Shown in pieces: positions 8,493-17,069 of a stretch of DNA of 64,000 bases. The stretch spans positions 372,001-436,000 of the forward strand of contig NZ_JADPIB010000004.1 of NCBI RefSeq assembly GCF_015767265.1, given 5' to 3'. A program made the translations under genes and the position numbers. The DNA is from Aureivirga marina (GTDB lineage: Bacteria > Bacteroidota > Bacteroidia > Flavobacteriales > Flavobacteriaceae). The notes beneath the pieces were generated by a model. The model was not told where the DNA came from. It ran no database searches and saw nothing but the letters and a program-made list of their open reading frames with translations. Position 1 is the first letter of the stretch. Every line of letters starts with the position of its first letter.

Positions 8493-8618
8493 AGAAAATA
8501 CAAGCATGATTTTACGAGTACAAAAGAAAATAACGATAAAAATATAAACATATGTAAGCTAATAGATGTTTGGAGGGTGTTGTGTGATGAGCTTGAGTTT
8601 GTTTTGACAAATAATTAA
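8493..8618 (+). pseudogene. Coding-like remnant ending exactly at the PIN gene start
   Basis: An open frame from just after a stop at 8490-8492 to a TAA at 8616-8618, which directly abuts the ATG of the next gene. It has no ATG, but the translation ends in a natural-looking C-terminus (K-L-I-D-V-W-R-V-L-C-D-E-L-E-F). Another coding-like stretch in a different frame lies just upstream (about 8438-8492). This looks like the decayed tail of a lost gene. The family is unknown, and a short translationally coupled leader is an alternative. Confidence 0.3.
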
Positions 8619-9644
8619 ATGAAAGAGAAAATAATATTTGATACTAATACCATACGTAATACTGATATCAATCATTTTTTAGGAGGACGAAGCGATCTGC
8701 ATAAGTTTTTAAAACATGCAGATATTATAATTCCAAAAATTGTTTTAGAGGAAGTTAAAAGACAAAAAAAGAAAAAATTAAGAGAAGAAAAAGATAAGTT
8801 TTTAAGTAACTCTTATAGTAAACTATTGGGGATAGATCCTAATAGTGCTAAAGAATTCGATATAGATAATTATATTCATAAACTTGAGTCAGAAGAAGAA
8901 ATACCTTTTACTTCAATAGAAATTAATGATACAAGTGTGTTGAATGAAATGACTCAATTAGCAATAAAGAAATTACCACCATTTGAATCTAAAGATAATA
9001 CAGATAAAGGGTTTAAGGATGCGGTTATATATTTTTCAATTTTAGAATATTTAAAGAATCATTCTAGTAATGAAATTTTTGTTTGTGTTAAAGATATCCG
9101 ATTAAAAGAAGCGTTAGATAAACACATAGAAATTAAAATAATTGAAAATTATGATGAATTTTTAAAGATGAGATCTGATCAATTTGATAATGAATATTTT
9201 ATATCTCAAGTAGCTGAATATTTGAATTGTGAAGTAAAATTAATATTTGTCAAAGGATATTATTTAAATATCAACGACGACAAAGTAGTGCAAGTAAATA
9301 AAGAAGATGATGAATTTTTATTAATAGTTGATAGTGGAGAAATTATTGAAAGTATAAAAAAAGAAAAAGTAAGAATATATATTGACAAGTTAATAAATTC
9401 ATCAAACTTTGAAAATACTCACCATTATGTCGGACTTTTAAATAATGAAGGTTTACATTTTTTGTCACTTGAAAATATGATAAGGATATTACAAGCATCT
9501 ATAGATAATACTCAAATTGCATGGATTATTGATGATGAGGATGTAAAAGAGTTGATAGGGAAACTTTATGATGTTTGTAAAAATCAAATTAAAGATGATT
9601 TAAGAGAACGTTTAAGTTCCATTTTTGAAATTAAAATAGTTTAA
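8619..9644 (+). CDS. PIN-domain protein (DUF4935-like), predicted ribonuclease
   Basis: 341 aa. The N-terminal PIN domain shows F-D-T-N-T at 7-11 (first catalytic Asp, D8), I-I-I-P-K-I-V-L-E-E-V-K-R-Q near 36-49 (conserved Glu), and a later acidic segment D-N-T-D-K-G-F-K-D-A-V near residue 125-135, followed by a strand (E-I-F-V-C-V-K-D) as in DUF4935 PIN proteins. The C-terminal 150 residues are not recognised. No antitoxin-like small gene accompanies it, so a simple VapBC pair is unlikely. It lies 12 bp before hsdR, in one transcription unit. An RNase partner or effector of the RM system is inferred from context only. Confidence 0.82.
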   Translation: MKEKIIFDTNTIRNTDINHFLGGRSDLHKFLKHADIIIPKIVLEEVKRQKKKKLREEKDKFLSNSYSKLLGIDPNSAKEFDIDNYIHKLESEEEIPFTSIEINDTSVLNEMTQLAIKKLPPFESKDNTDKGFKDAVIYFSILEYLKNHSSNEIFVCVKDIRLKEALDKHIEIKIIENYDEFLKMRSDQFDNEYFISQVAEYLNCEVKLIFVKGYYLNINDDKVVQVNKEDDEFLLIVDSGEIIESIKKEKVRIYIDKLINSSNFENTHHYVGLLNNEGLHFLSLENMIRILQASIDNTQIAWIIDDEDVKELIGKLYDVCKNQIKDDLRERLSSIFEIKIV

Positions 9645-9656
9645 ATTAAATACAGA

Positions 9657-12600
9657 ATGATAGACGAAACTACAATAGAGTTTTCATTTATACAACAATT
9701 AGAACGATTAGGGTATACTTATGTTTCAGGAAAAGAATTAAGCCCAAATAACAATCCAGCAGAAAGAAAAAGCTATGAAGAGGTATTGTTAGAAACACAA
9801 TGCAAAGAAGCTCTATTAAAAATCAATCCGAATTTAGAAACATCATTTATTCATGAGGCTTATGCTAAAATAGCAAATTTGGGTACCCAAGATTTGATGG
9901 AGAATAATGAGAAGTTTCATAATTATCTTAGCGAAGGTGTACCTGTAGATTATATAGAAAATGGTAATGAAAAAGGAATTCAAGTAAAATTATTAGATAT
10001 AGAGCAACCAGAAAATAATAGGTTTTGGGTAGTAAATCAATTGCTTGTAAAAGAAAATAATCAAGAAAAAAGATTTGATGTCGTATTGTATATCAATGGA
10101 ATTCCTTTGGTTTTTATAGAGTTAAAAAGTGCTACAGATGAAAAAGCAACTTTAAAGAAAGCTTATACACAGATTCAAAATTATAAAGCATCGGTAGCTT
10201 CTATATTTTATTATAATGCATTATGTGTTATTTCTGACGGAATTGATGCTCGAACTTCTAGTGTTTCGGCACCGTTTTCTAGGTATCTGCCATGGCAAGC
10301 ACCTGTTGATAAACAATTATCTGCGCTTACAATAAACGAGCAAGAGCTTCAAAATGTTGCTGAAGCTGATGCGACTTATGGTTTGACAGAATTGCAAGTC
10401 ATGACAAAAGAGATGCTAAATCCTGCCGTTTTATTAAAATTAATACGATACTGTACTGTATTTGAACAAGAAGAAAAGAAAGATGAGGTAACAGGACTTA
10501 TTTCGATTGCGAAAATTAAAAAAGTAGCAGCTTATCATCAATATTACGCAGTGCAAAAAGCGGTGAAGCAAACTTTAAGAGCAACAGATGACAAAGAGGG
10601 AGATAGGAAAGTAGGTGTTGTTTGGCATACACAAGGAAGTGGAAAATCATTATCGATGGTTTTTTATAGTGGTCAAATAATAGCGAATCCACAAATGAAG
10701 AACCCAACTATCATTATTATTACAGATCGAAATGATTTGGATGATCAATTATTTGGAACTTTTGGAAATTGCATTGATTTATTAAGACAAACACCTGTAC
10801 AGGCAAATAGTAGAGCACATTTAAAAGAATTACTTCGGATTTCTGGGGGAGGTGTGATTTTTACAACCATTCAAAAATTTAATCCAGAAGAAGGAAATGT
10901 TTTCGATACTTTATCTGAACGAACTAATATTGTAGTAGTTGCAGATGAAGCACATCGAAGTCAATATGGTTTTCAAGGAAAAGTAGTGGAATTGAAAAAT
11001 GAGCAAGACGAAATAACAGGTTCGGAGTTACGCTATGGAAATGCAAAATACTTAAGAGATGCTTTGCCCAATGCTTCTTACATTGGATTTACAGGAACAC
11101 CCATAGAAAAAGAAGACAAATCTACCTTAGCTGTTTTTGGAGATTATATTGATGTGTATGACATTAAACAAGCAGTAGATGATGGCGCTACAGTACCTAT
11201 AAGTTATGAATCACGTTTGGTTAAAATAAAATTAGACCAAGAAATCGTGAATAAGATTGACGAAGAAATCCAATATATTGAAGGAGCTACAGAAGAACAA
11301 TTAGAAAAAGCGAAAAAACGAACTGCTTCTATTGATGCAGTAGTTGGGCATCCAGATCGAATAAAGGATGTTGCTAAAGATATTGTAATGCACTTTGAAG
11401 CAAGACAAGAGCATTTTGAAGGAAAGGCAATGATTGTAGGTATGACCCGAACTATATGTGTGAGGTTATATAAAGAAATCATCAAACTAAAACCAGAATG
11501 GCATCATGATGATTTGGATAAAGGCTTATTGAAAGTAGTGATGACAAGTTCTTCAGATGATCCAGAAATATTTCAGCCACATCATACCACCAAACAACAA
11601 CGTAAAGATTTAGCTTCAAGAATGAAAGATACTCAGGATGAACTAAAATTAGTTATTGTAAGAGATATGTGGCTTACTGGATTTGATGCGCCAAGTATGC
11701 ATACTATTTATGTAGATAAAAAAATGAAAGGTGCGAATTTAATGCAAGCTATTGCGAGAGTTAATCGTGTTTATAAAGATAAACCAGGAGGGTTAATTGT
11801 TGATTACATTGGAATTGGCCAAGATTTGAGAGATGCAATGGGTGTATATCTACAAAGTGGAGGTGAAGGAAAACCTATTGTAGATATAAAAGAAGCCATT
11901 GCTGGAATGTTGGAGAAATTTGAAATTGTAGAACAAATGTTTCATGGATATCCTTATCAAGCTTACTTTCAATCCGATGTTTCAAGAAAATTACAAATTC
12001 TTTTAGGAGCTCAAAATTTTATTTTAGAAAATCAAAAACTGAAAGAACGATTTTTAAAAGAAGTAACTTTGTTGTCGCAATTATTTTCCATGTCTATCCC
12101 AAGTAAAGAAGCAAATACTTTAAAAGATAGAATTGCATTTTTTCAGGCGATAAAAGCTCGAATTAATAAGTTTACAAGTATAGGTGTAAAATCAGATTTT
12201 GAAGTAGAAACAGCAGTAAAGCAAATTGTAGATGATGCTATAGGGAGTGATGGTGTCGTAGATGTATTCGAGGCAGCAGGAATAAAAAGTCCTTCTATTG
12301 GGATTTTATCAGATGAGTTTTTGTTAGAAGTTAAAAATATGCAACAAAAAAATGTTGCTTTTGAATTGCTTAAAAAATTATTGAGTGATGAAGTGAGTAT
12401 CCGAAAAACTCAAAACATAGCACAAGGGAAAAAGTTTTCTGAAATGCTACAATCTGTTGTAAAGCGATATCATAATAATCAAATTGATTCTGCTCAAGTT
12501 TTAAAAGAGTTGTCAGACATAGCAAAGGAGATAAGACTGGATGATGCAAAATCAGAAAGCTTGGGTTTAACTCCTGAAGAATATGCTTTTTATAGTGTTT

Positions 12601-12866
12601 TGTCTCAAAATGATTCTACAAAAATGCTGGACGATGTAAAAATGAAAGAATTGATTCATACAATTGTGGATGTAATTAGAAAAAATGCAACAGTTGATTG
12701 GAGCAAACGAGAGGATGTAAGAGCAAAATTAAGATTAACTGTTAAAAAGATTTTAATGAGATATGGTTATCCACCTGATTTGGCACGTTTGGAAGCAGAT
12801 AAAGTATTGGCACAAGGAGAGAATTTAGCTGAATTATTTTCTTCGAAATCTGAAACTAGTTTTTAA
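9657..12866 (+). CDS. hsdR: Type I restriction enzyme subunit HsdR
   Basis: Motor and nuclease subunit, 1069 aa, full length. The N-terminal PD-(D/E)xK nuclease has R-F-D-V-V-L (about 138-143) and E155-L-K157. The superfamily 2 helicase follows: Walker A G-S-G-K-S around 327-331, DEAH box at 430-433, T-G-T-P near 480, and motif VI-like Q-A-I-A-R-V-N-R near 696-703. The C-terminal half is helical and probably binds HsdM. All catalytic motifs are intact, so the complex should restrict. The start ATG at 9657 is 12 bp after the PIN gene. Confidence 0.96.
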   Translation: MIDETTIEFSFIQQLERLGYTYVSGKELSPNNNPAERKSYEEVLLETQCKEALLKINPNLETSFIHEAYAKIANLGTQDLMENNEKFHNYLSEGVPVDYIENGNEKGIQVKLLDIEQPENNRFWVVNQLLVKENNQEKRFDVVLYINGIPLVFIELKSATDEKATLKKAYTQIQNYKASVASIFYYNALCVISDGIDARTSSVSAPFSRYLPWQAPVDKQLSALTINEQELQNVAEADATYGLTELQVMTKEMLNPAVLLKLIRYCTVFEQEEKKDEVTGLISIAKIKKVAAYHQYYAVQKAVKQTLRATDDKEGDRKVGVVWHTQGSGKSLSMVFYSGQIIANPQMKNPTIIIITDRNDLDDQLFGTFGNCIDLLRQTPVQANSRAHLKELLRISGGGVIFTTIQKFNPEEGNVFDTLSERTNIVVVADEAHRSQYGFQGKVVELKNEQDEITGSELRYGNAKYLRDALPNASYIGFTGTPIEKEDKSTLAVFGDYIDVYDIKQAVDDGATVPISYESRLVKIKLDQEIVNKIDEEIQYIEGATEEQLEKAKKRTASIDAVVGHPDRIKDVAKDIVMHFEARQEHFEGKAMIVGMTRTICVRLYKEIIKLKPEWHHDDLDKGLLKVVMTSSSDDPEIFQPHHTTKQQRKDLASRMKDTQDELKLVIVRDMWLTGFDAPSMHTIYVDKKMKGANLMQAIARVNRVYKDKPGGLIVDYIGIGQDLRDAMGVYLQSGGEGKPIVDIKEAIAGMLEKFEIVEQMFHGYPYQAYFQSDVSRKLQILLGAQNFILENQKLKERFLKEVTLLSQLFSMSIPSKEANTLKDRIAFFQAIKARINKFTSIGVKSDFEVETAVKQIVDDAIGSDGVVDVFEAAGIKSPSIGILSDEFLLEVKNMQQKNVAFELLKKLLSDEVSIRKTQNIAQGKKFSEMLQSVVKRYHNNQIDSAQVLKELSDIAKEIRLDDAKSESLGLTPEEYAFYSVLSQNDSTKMLDDVKMKELIHTIVDVIRKNATVDWSKREDVRAKLRLTVKKILMRYGYPPDLARLEADKVLAQGENLAELFSSKSETSF

Positions 12867-12898
12867 ATAGGAAGAAGATTATAAAAAAATAAACACCA

Positions 12899-13741
12899 AT
12901 GAACAGACCACAAACCATACAAATATTTTTGCCAGACGGTTCGCCAAGAAGTGTAAAAATTGCCGAGATAACGAATAGAGTAGTAAAAGCAGTTTTGGTG
13001 CCGAGGAATAAATTAGAATATATTTCTACAAGAGAAGAACTAAGTAATGTTGGGATTTATTTTTTATTCGGAGTGTCCGAAGAAACTCTAAAACCGCAAG
13101 TATATATTGGCGAAGCAGAAGATTGCTTAGAAAGATTAAAACAACACAATCGAAAAAAAGAGTTTTGGACACATGCTGTGGTTATTGTTTCGAAGATTAA
13201 TGCTTTCACAAAATCACATGTGAAATATTTGGAACATACTGCAATACAAAAAGCAAAAGAAGTAAATAGATATCGAACAGAAAATATGGTTGTTCCTACA
13301 AAGCCTTTTGTGACAGAATCTATGGAAGCTGATTTGTTAGATAGTTTTGAAACGATAAAGATATTATTATCTACTTTGAATTACCCTGTGTATGATAAAA
13401 TAGATAAACAAGAACTTACTTCGAAAGAGTTATTTTATTTAAAATCTAAAGGAATTCAGGCAGAAGGAGATCTAATAGATGATGGTTTTATTGTATTTAA
13501 AGGTTCGCAATTATCTAAAAGCACAACGCCTTCTTGTCATGAATATATTTTGAAATTGAGAGCCAAACTGATTGAAAATGCAATAGTACAGGAAAAAGAA
13601 AACTATTTGGAATTTCAAGAAGATTATATTTTTAATGCACCAAGTACAGCAGGAGGTGTAGTGATAGGAAGAGCGACAAATGGCTGGAAAAAATGGGTAA
13701 ATAAACAAGGACAGACTTTAGATGCTGTCAAAAGGAATTAA
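12899..13741 (+). CDS. GIY-YIG nuclease-domain protein with C-terminal DUF4357
   Basis: 280 aa. The GIY-YIG core has G52-I-Y54, Y69-I-G71, a conserved Arg at 79 and the metal-binding Glu at 112. The C-terminal third (about 190-280) looks like DUF4357, including the conserved A-P-S-x-A-G-x-x-V-x-G and N-G-W-K-x-W segments. Proteins of this build are often encoded beside type I RM genes, and this one follows hsdR by 32 bp. Its exact role there is not established; DNA cleavage or regulation of restriction is possible. Confidence 0.85.
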   Translation: MNRPQTIQIFLPDGSPRSVKIAEITNRVVKAVLVPRNKLEYISTREELSNVGIYFLFGVSEETLKPQVYIGEAEDCLERLKQHNRKKEFWTHAVVIVSKINAFTKSHVKYLEHTAIQKAKEVNRYRTENMVVPTKPFVTESMEADLLDSFETIKILLSTLNYPVYDKIDKQELTSKELFYLKSKGIQAEGDLIDDGFIVFKGSQLSKSTTPSCHEYILKLRAKLIENAIVQEKENYLEFQEDYIFNAPSTAGGVVIGRATNGWKKWVNKQGQTLDAVKRN

Positions 13742-13914
13742 GAAAAAGAATTAATTTCTCAGAATCAATTTTTCAATGTCTTACTATTTTATAAAATTTA
13801 AAATCATTTAGAAATTTTCTGAAACCATTATTCTTATAAAATAACGATTATAAAATTAATTTTCTTCTAGAAGAAAACTATAATTACAAATGCTAATATT
13901 AATTTTAAAAAACT

Positions 13915-14142
13915 ATGAAAAAAGAAAACTACAATTTTGATTCAATTGCAGATAATGAATTAAATGCAACTGAGTGGATAGGAGCGATGCTTCGTTATTT
14001 TTTAAAATTTGGTAAAATTCCTTTTAATAGTATATATAATCAAAAACAAAAAAGAAAGAATGTAAGAGTTGGGAATTGGATTAAGATTTTGGTCTTTTTG
14101 ATTGGAATTGTGTTTTTATTTATTTGGTTTAGAGGTGTTTAA
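13915..14142 (+). CDS. Small single-pass membrane protein, unknown function
   Basis: 75 aa. A hydrophilic N-terminus (an acidic, Asn-rich first 20 residues, then a basic K-Q-K-R-K-K stretch) is followed by one C-terminal transmembrane helix (about 54-72). No family is recognised. It stands alone 173 bp after the RM locus, in an AT-rich spacer. Confidence 0.55.
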   Translation: MKKENYNFDSIADNELNATEWIGAMLRYFLKFGKIPFNSIYNQKQKRKNVRVGNWIKILVFLIGIVFLFIWFRGV

Positions 14143-14154
14143 ATAGATTTATAT

Positions 14155-14184
14155 AATAAAAAAGCACATCTATTAGATATGCTT
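14155..14184 (-). terminator. Terminator of mdaB (minus strand)
   Basis: On the minus strand the hairpin AAGCA-x-ATCT / AGAT-x-TGCTT (14162-14184) is followed by a T-run, downstream of the mdaB stop. It may also slow read-through from the small gene on the plus strand. Confidence 0.6.
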
Positions 14185-14241
14185 AAATAACTTTCTTATA
14201 ATTTAAAATAAATAATCAATTTTAATTATCTAATTGTACTT

Positions 14242-14853
14242 TTAATTTGAGAATGAAACATTCAATTTCGTAAACAGTTCATTTAAATGATTCTCATGAC
14301 GAATAAAATCTTTTTGAATTTCAGGATTTTTAATAACATCATAACAAACAAAAGTTGGTAAAGCTTCCATTGCAAAAAATCGAAGCGACATATGCAACGG
14401 AAAAAATAAATCGTCTACAGATTTTCCTTGAAATAAATATTCATCTGGATTGTTAAAAGCTTCTTTTGGAGCATTAAAAGTGATAGAAAGCATGTATTTT
14501 GTTCCTTTTAATTGTCCTCCTGTACCATAATTTTTCTCTGGATTTTTACTTGTTCTACCATCATTTTTACAAAGTTTTCCCATTGTTCCCATAGAATAAA
14601 CTTCATCTATATATTTTTTAAAAGCCCATGGAACACCCATCCAATATGTTGGTGTTTGAATGATAATTAGATCAGCCCAAACATGTTTTTCTAGTTCTTC
14701 TTCTGCATTTATTTCATCATTCATTGTCGTAATTTTTACAGAATGACCTTTATTTTCAAAGAAAACTTTTGCATTTTCAACCAAACTTGCATTTAATCTT
14801 CCTTCTGCAAATGGGTATTTTTGGTGTGCATTTATTATTAAAACATTTTCCAT
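14242..14853 (-). CDS. mdaB: MdaB-like NAD(P)H:quinone oxidoreductase
   Basis: 203-aa flavodoxin-fold oxidoreductase, expected to bind FAD and reduce quinones by two electrons, protecting against redox cycling. It aligns by eye over its full length with E. coli MdaB: V-L-I-I-N-A at the N-terminus, W-A-D-L-I-I-x-Q-x-P-x-Y-W-M-G-x-P-W near 60-77, K-Y-I-D-x-V, D-G-R-T-S-K-x-P, Y-G-x-G-G, K-Y-M-L-S-x-T-x-N-A-P, and L-P-T-F near 168. The gene for an AraC-type regulator lies 159 bp upstream on the same strand, a likely local regulator. Confidence 0.9.
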   Translation of the reverse strand: MENVLIINAHQKYPFAEGRLNASLVENAKVFFENKGHSVKITTMNDEINAEEELEKHVWADLIIIQTPTYWMGVPWAFKKYIDEVYSMGTMGKLCKNDGRTSKNPEKNYGTGGQLKGTKYMLSITFNAPKEAFNNPDEYLFQGKSVDDLFFPLHMSLRFFAMEALPTFVCYDVIKNPEIQKDFIRHENHLNELFTKLNVSFSN

Positions 14854-15012
14854 CTTTGTTCTTTAATTTGTTTTTGATTATAAGTGAATTTCAGAATGAA
14901 AAAATATATTATTAACTGATTTTAAATTCTGAAATACATAACATTTTTTGCTAAAACAAAGGTAGAATCGAAATGTATTTTTAAATAGATACTATTTACT
15001 TGAAAAAAGATA

Positions 15013-15888
15013 TTATTTACTGATGAATGTTTTTTTGTATTGAGAAGGAGTGAAGCCTAATTGTTTTTTGAAAAATCTAGCGAAATAATTTGGGTATTCA
15101 AATCCTAAAGAATATGCGATTTCAGAAATAGAAAGTTGTTGTGCATCTAAAAGTCTTTTCGCTTGTTTTATAATTTGCTGATTGATGTGTTCTTTTGCTG
15201 TTTTTTTGGTGTTTACTTTGACAATATCACTTAAATAATTTGTAGAAACATTTAATTTTTTAGCAAAATAATGCACATTAGGATATTCTTTAATTTCTGA
15301 ATTTTTAGAATAAAATTGATTTAATTCAGTAATAAATGATTCAACTAAATGATGATAATTCTCATTTTGTGAACCAAATTGGCGAAGATAAAAACGTTGA
15401 ATATAACTGAAAATAAGATTGATATAAGCAATCAAAACATCCAAAGAACCATTTTGATTTTCGTGTTCTTTTAAAGCTTCCTTAAATAATGAAATCAATT
15501 TATTTTCTTCGCTTTGAGTTAAAAATAAAGCTTCATGCATTCCATAATGAAGGAAATTAAAAGATAAATGTTGATTATGTTCTAAAAATTTGGGAGAAAT
15601 ATGGATATAAAATCCAGAAGCTGATTCTTCTATTTTCCATGATAATTCAGTTTTAGGGGCTGAAAAAAATAATTGCCAAAAACCTACTTTTTCACCATTT
15701 ATAGAATCCAAATTAGGTTTGATAAATTTATATTTTAAAGAAATTCTGTAAATATTTGGATGAATAGGAGAAGATTCTAATCGTTGGTTTTTAATTGTAT
15801 CATATTTTCCAACATTTATATCTTTAAAAATTGGAGTAGGCATTCCAAAATATAAATTAAAATCTTCAATATTTTCTATTTTCTTCAT
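15013..15888 (-). CDS. AraC-family transcriptional regulator
   Basis: 291 aa. The N-terminal 180 residues form a sensing or dimerisation domain of cupin type. The C-terminal AraC double helix-turn-helix is clear (about 195-288: Y-F-A-K-K-L-N-V-S-x-x-Y-L-S-D, then I-S-E-I-A-Y-S-L-G-F and the closing F-T-P-S-Q-Y-K-K). It lies upstream of mdaB in the same direction. Control of mdaB and of itself is likely but is inferred from position. Confidence 0.9.
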   Translation of the reverse strand: MKKIENIEDFNLYFGMPTPIFKDINVGKYDTIKNQRLESSPIHPNIYRISLKYKFIKPNLDSINGEKVGFWQLFFSAPKTELSWKIEESASGFYIHISPKFLEHNQHLSFNFLHYGMHEALFLTQSEENKLISLFKEALKEHENQNGSLDVLIAYINLIFSYIQRFYLRQFGSQNENYHHLVESFITELNQFYSKNSEIKEYPNVHYFAKKLNVSTNYLSDIVKVNTKKTAKEHINQQIIKQAKRLLDAQQLSISEIAYSLGFEYPNYFARFFKKQLGFTPSQYKKTFISK

Positions 15889-15972
15889 TTTTCGAAATTA
15901 CGAAATAAAATATTTTTTGCTTCAAATGAAATGCGAAATAGTTTTACTTTCCAAATAATATTTAAATAGATT

Positions 15973-16002
15973 AAAAAAAAGCACATCATTTGACATGCTT
16001 TT
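15973..16002 (-). terminator. Terminator after the SnoaL-like gene (minus strand)
   Basis: On the minus strand, AAAAGCA pairs with TGCTTTT and is followed by a run of eight T. It lies 12 bp past the stop at 16014. Confidence 0.65.
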
Positions 16003-16013
16003 CATCATTAAAA

Positions 16014-16454
16014 TTATTTTAAAGGCATTGACCAAACATGACTAAGAATTTTCCATTCATTATCGGTTAAAACCCAAACGATAGAATATTTTCCGATTCC
16101 TAAAATTTCTTTTGTTTGGATGTCTACATCTTTAAAAATGCCATATTCAAAAATTAGATTATTATTAATTTCAGAGAATTCTTTTTCAAATAAAACATCA
16201 ACTTTTCCTATACCATTTTTCATAAAATCTAGGATTTTTTTATTTCCTTGAATTGTTGGTTTATTTGGTGGAAAAATAACAGCATTTTGACTGTATAAAT
16301 TTTTAAAATTTTCTTTTTCTGCATGATGCCAAAATTTTGTCCATCGTTGCATTGTAGGATTTTCTTGTGCATTCATAAAATTTGAGATTAAAAAGATTAA
16401 AATAAATAGGTTTTTCTTTGGGGTAAATTGAATTGGGGTTTTTAATTTAATCAT
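16014..16454 (-). CDS. Exported SnoaL/NTF2-like protein
   Basis: 146 aa with a basic start and hydrophobic stretch ending S-N-F-M-N-A-Q (cleavage about residue 30), so probably periplasmic. The mature part fits the SnoaL-like NTF2 fold (W-x-x-F-W-H-H-A-E, N-A-V-I-F-P-P, final W-K-I-L-S-H-V-W-S). Such domains bind small molecules or steroids or act as ketosteroid-isomerase-like enzymes; no specific reaction can be assigned. Overlaps the preceding gene's stop by 8 bp, indicating translational coupling. Confidence 0.72.
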   Translation of the reverse strand: MIKLKTPIQFTPKKNLFILIFLISNFMNAQENPTMQRWTKFWHHAEKENFKNLYSQNAVIFPPNKPTIQGNKKILDFMKNGIGKVDVLFEKEFSEINNNLIFEYGIFKDVDIQTKEILGIGKYSIVWVLTDNEWKILSHVWSMPLK

Positions 16455-16656
16455 ACACTTTTTTTCTAATAATTGGTGCTAAATAATAAATAGAAAGAGA
16501 AACTAGAATAAAAGAAATTAACCAAGAACGTAGCCAGATAAAAACGAATTCTTTGTTTAAACCAACATTTATTAAAGCGCTTAAAAAACTTACATAAAAC
16601 GTGATGATTAAGCTCGTTAAAATGGAAAATAATATGTCTTTTCTTTTAAAATACAT
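16447..16656 (-). CDS. DUF2798-like small membrane protein
   Basis: 69 aa with two transmembrane helices (about 9-30 and 43-60) and the family-like L-x-x-W-L-R-S-W-L-I-S-F centre. DUF2798 proteins have no known function. Upstream partner of the SnoaL-like gene; the two form a two-gene minus-strand operon. Confidence 0.7.
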   Translation of the reverse strand: MYFKRKDILFSILTSLIITFYVSFLSALINVGLNKEFVFIWLRSWLISFILVSLSIYYLAPIIRKKVYD

Positions 16657-17069
16657 TCTCTAATTTACTAAAAGGATTTTATACAAAATTCAGAGAATGT
16701 TATTAAAAAGACAAAAATGAAGTAACTAACTTTTAGGTAAGTTAAAGGAGGATGAAATTAAATTTCAGAAACTAATTCAGTCTTTTTATACTAAAAAAGA
16801 AGATGAATTGGATATTTTATTATTGGTTGTAAATCTAGAAATATTCTGATATAAAATGTTTCTTTAAAAAAAGTAAAGTATCTTATATTTTTTCGTCAAA
16901 AATAAAGTTGAAAAACAAAAAGAATGAAATGAAAATGAATGATGATTTTATGGAATCATTTTGTTAAAAATGTATTAAAATCAATAGCTTTAAAAGTATA
17001 AAATGGTTTAATGCCTTTTTAGAAAAATTCTAATTAACGTATATTTGCAAACGATAAATTTGAAAAATT
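16657..17069. other. Intergenic region with a short coding-like fragment
   Basis: 413 bp between divergent genes. A plus-strand open stretch at 16730-16849 (39 codons, no ATG, preceded by TAA) translates to a charged then hydrophobic helix-like sequence and ends at a TGA. It is too short to identify and may be a remnant. The 3' end holds the promoter of the PLP-enzyme gene. Confidence 0.4.
17040..17048 (+). promoter_or_regulatory. -7 promoter box of the PLP-enzyme gene
   Basis: TATATTTGC fits the Bacteroidota -7 consensus TAnnTTTG and lies 21 bp before the ATG at 17070. No good -33 TTG is seen at the usual distance. Confidence 0.5.

Noticed and set aside
8619-9644. VapC toxin of a VapBC pair
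   Set aside because: The PIN protein is 341 aa with a long C-terminal region and lacks an adjacent small antitoxin gene; a DUF4935-type protein fits better.
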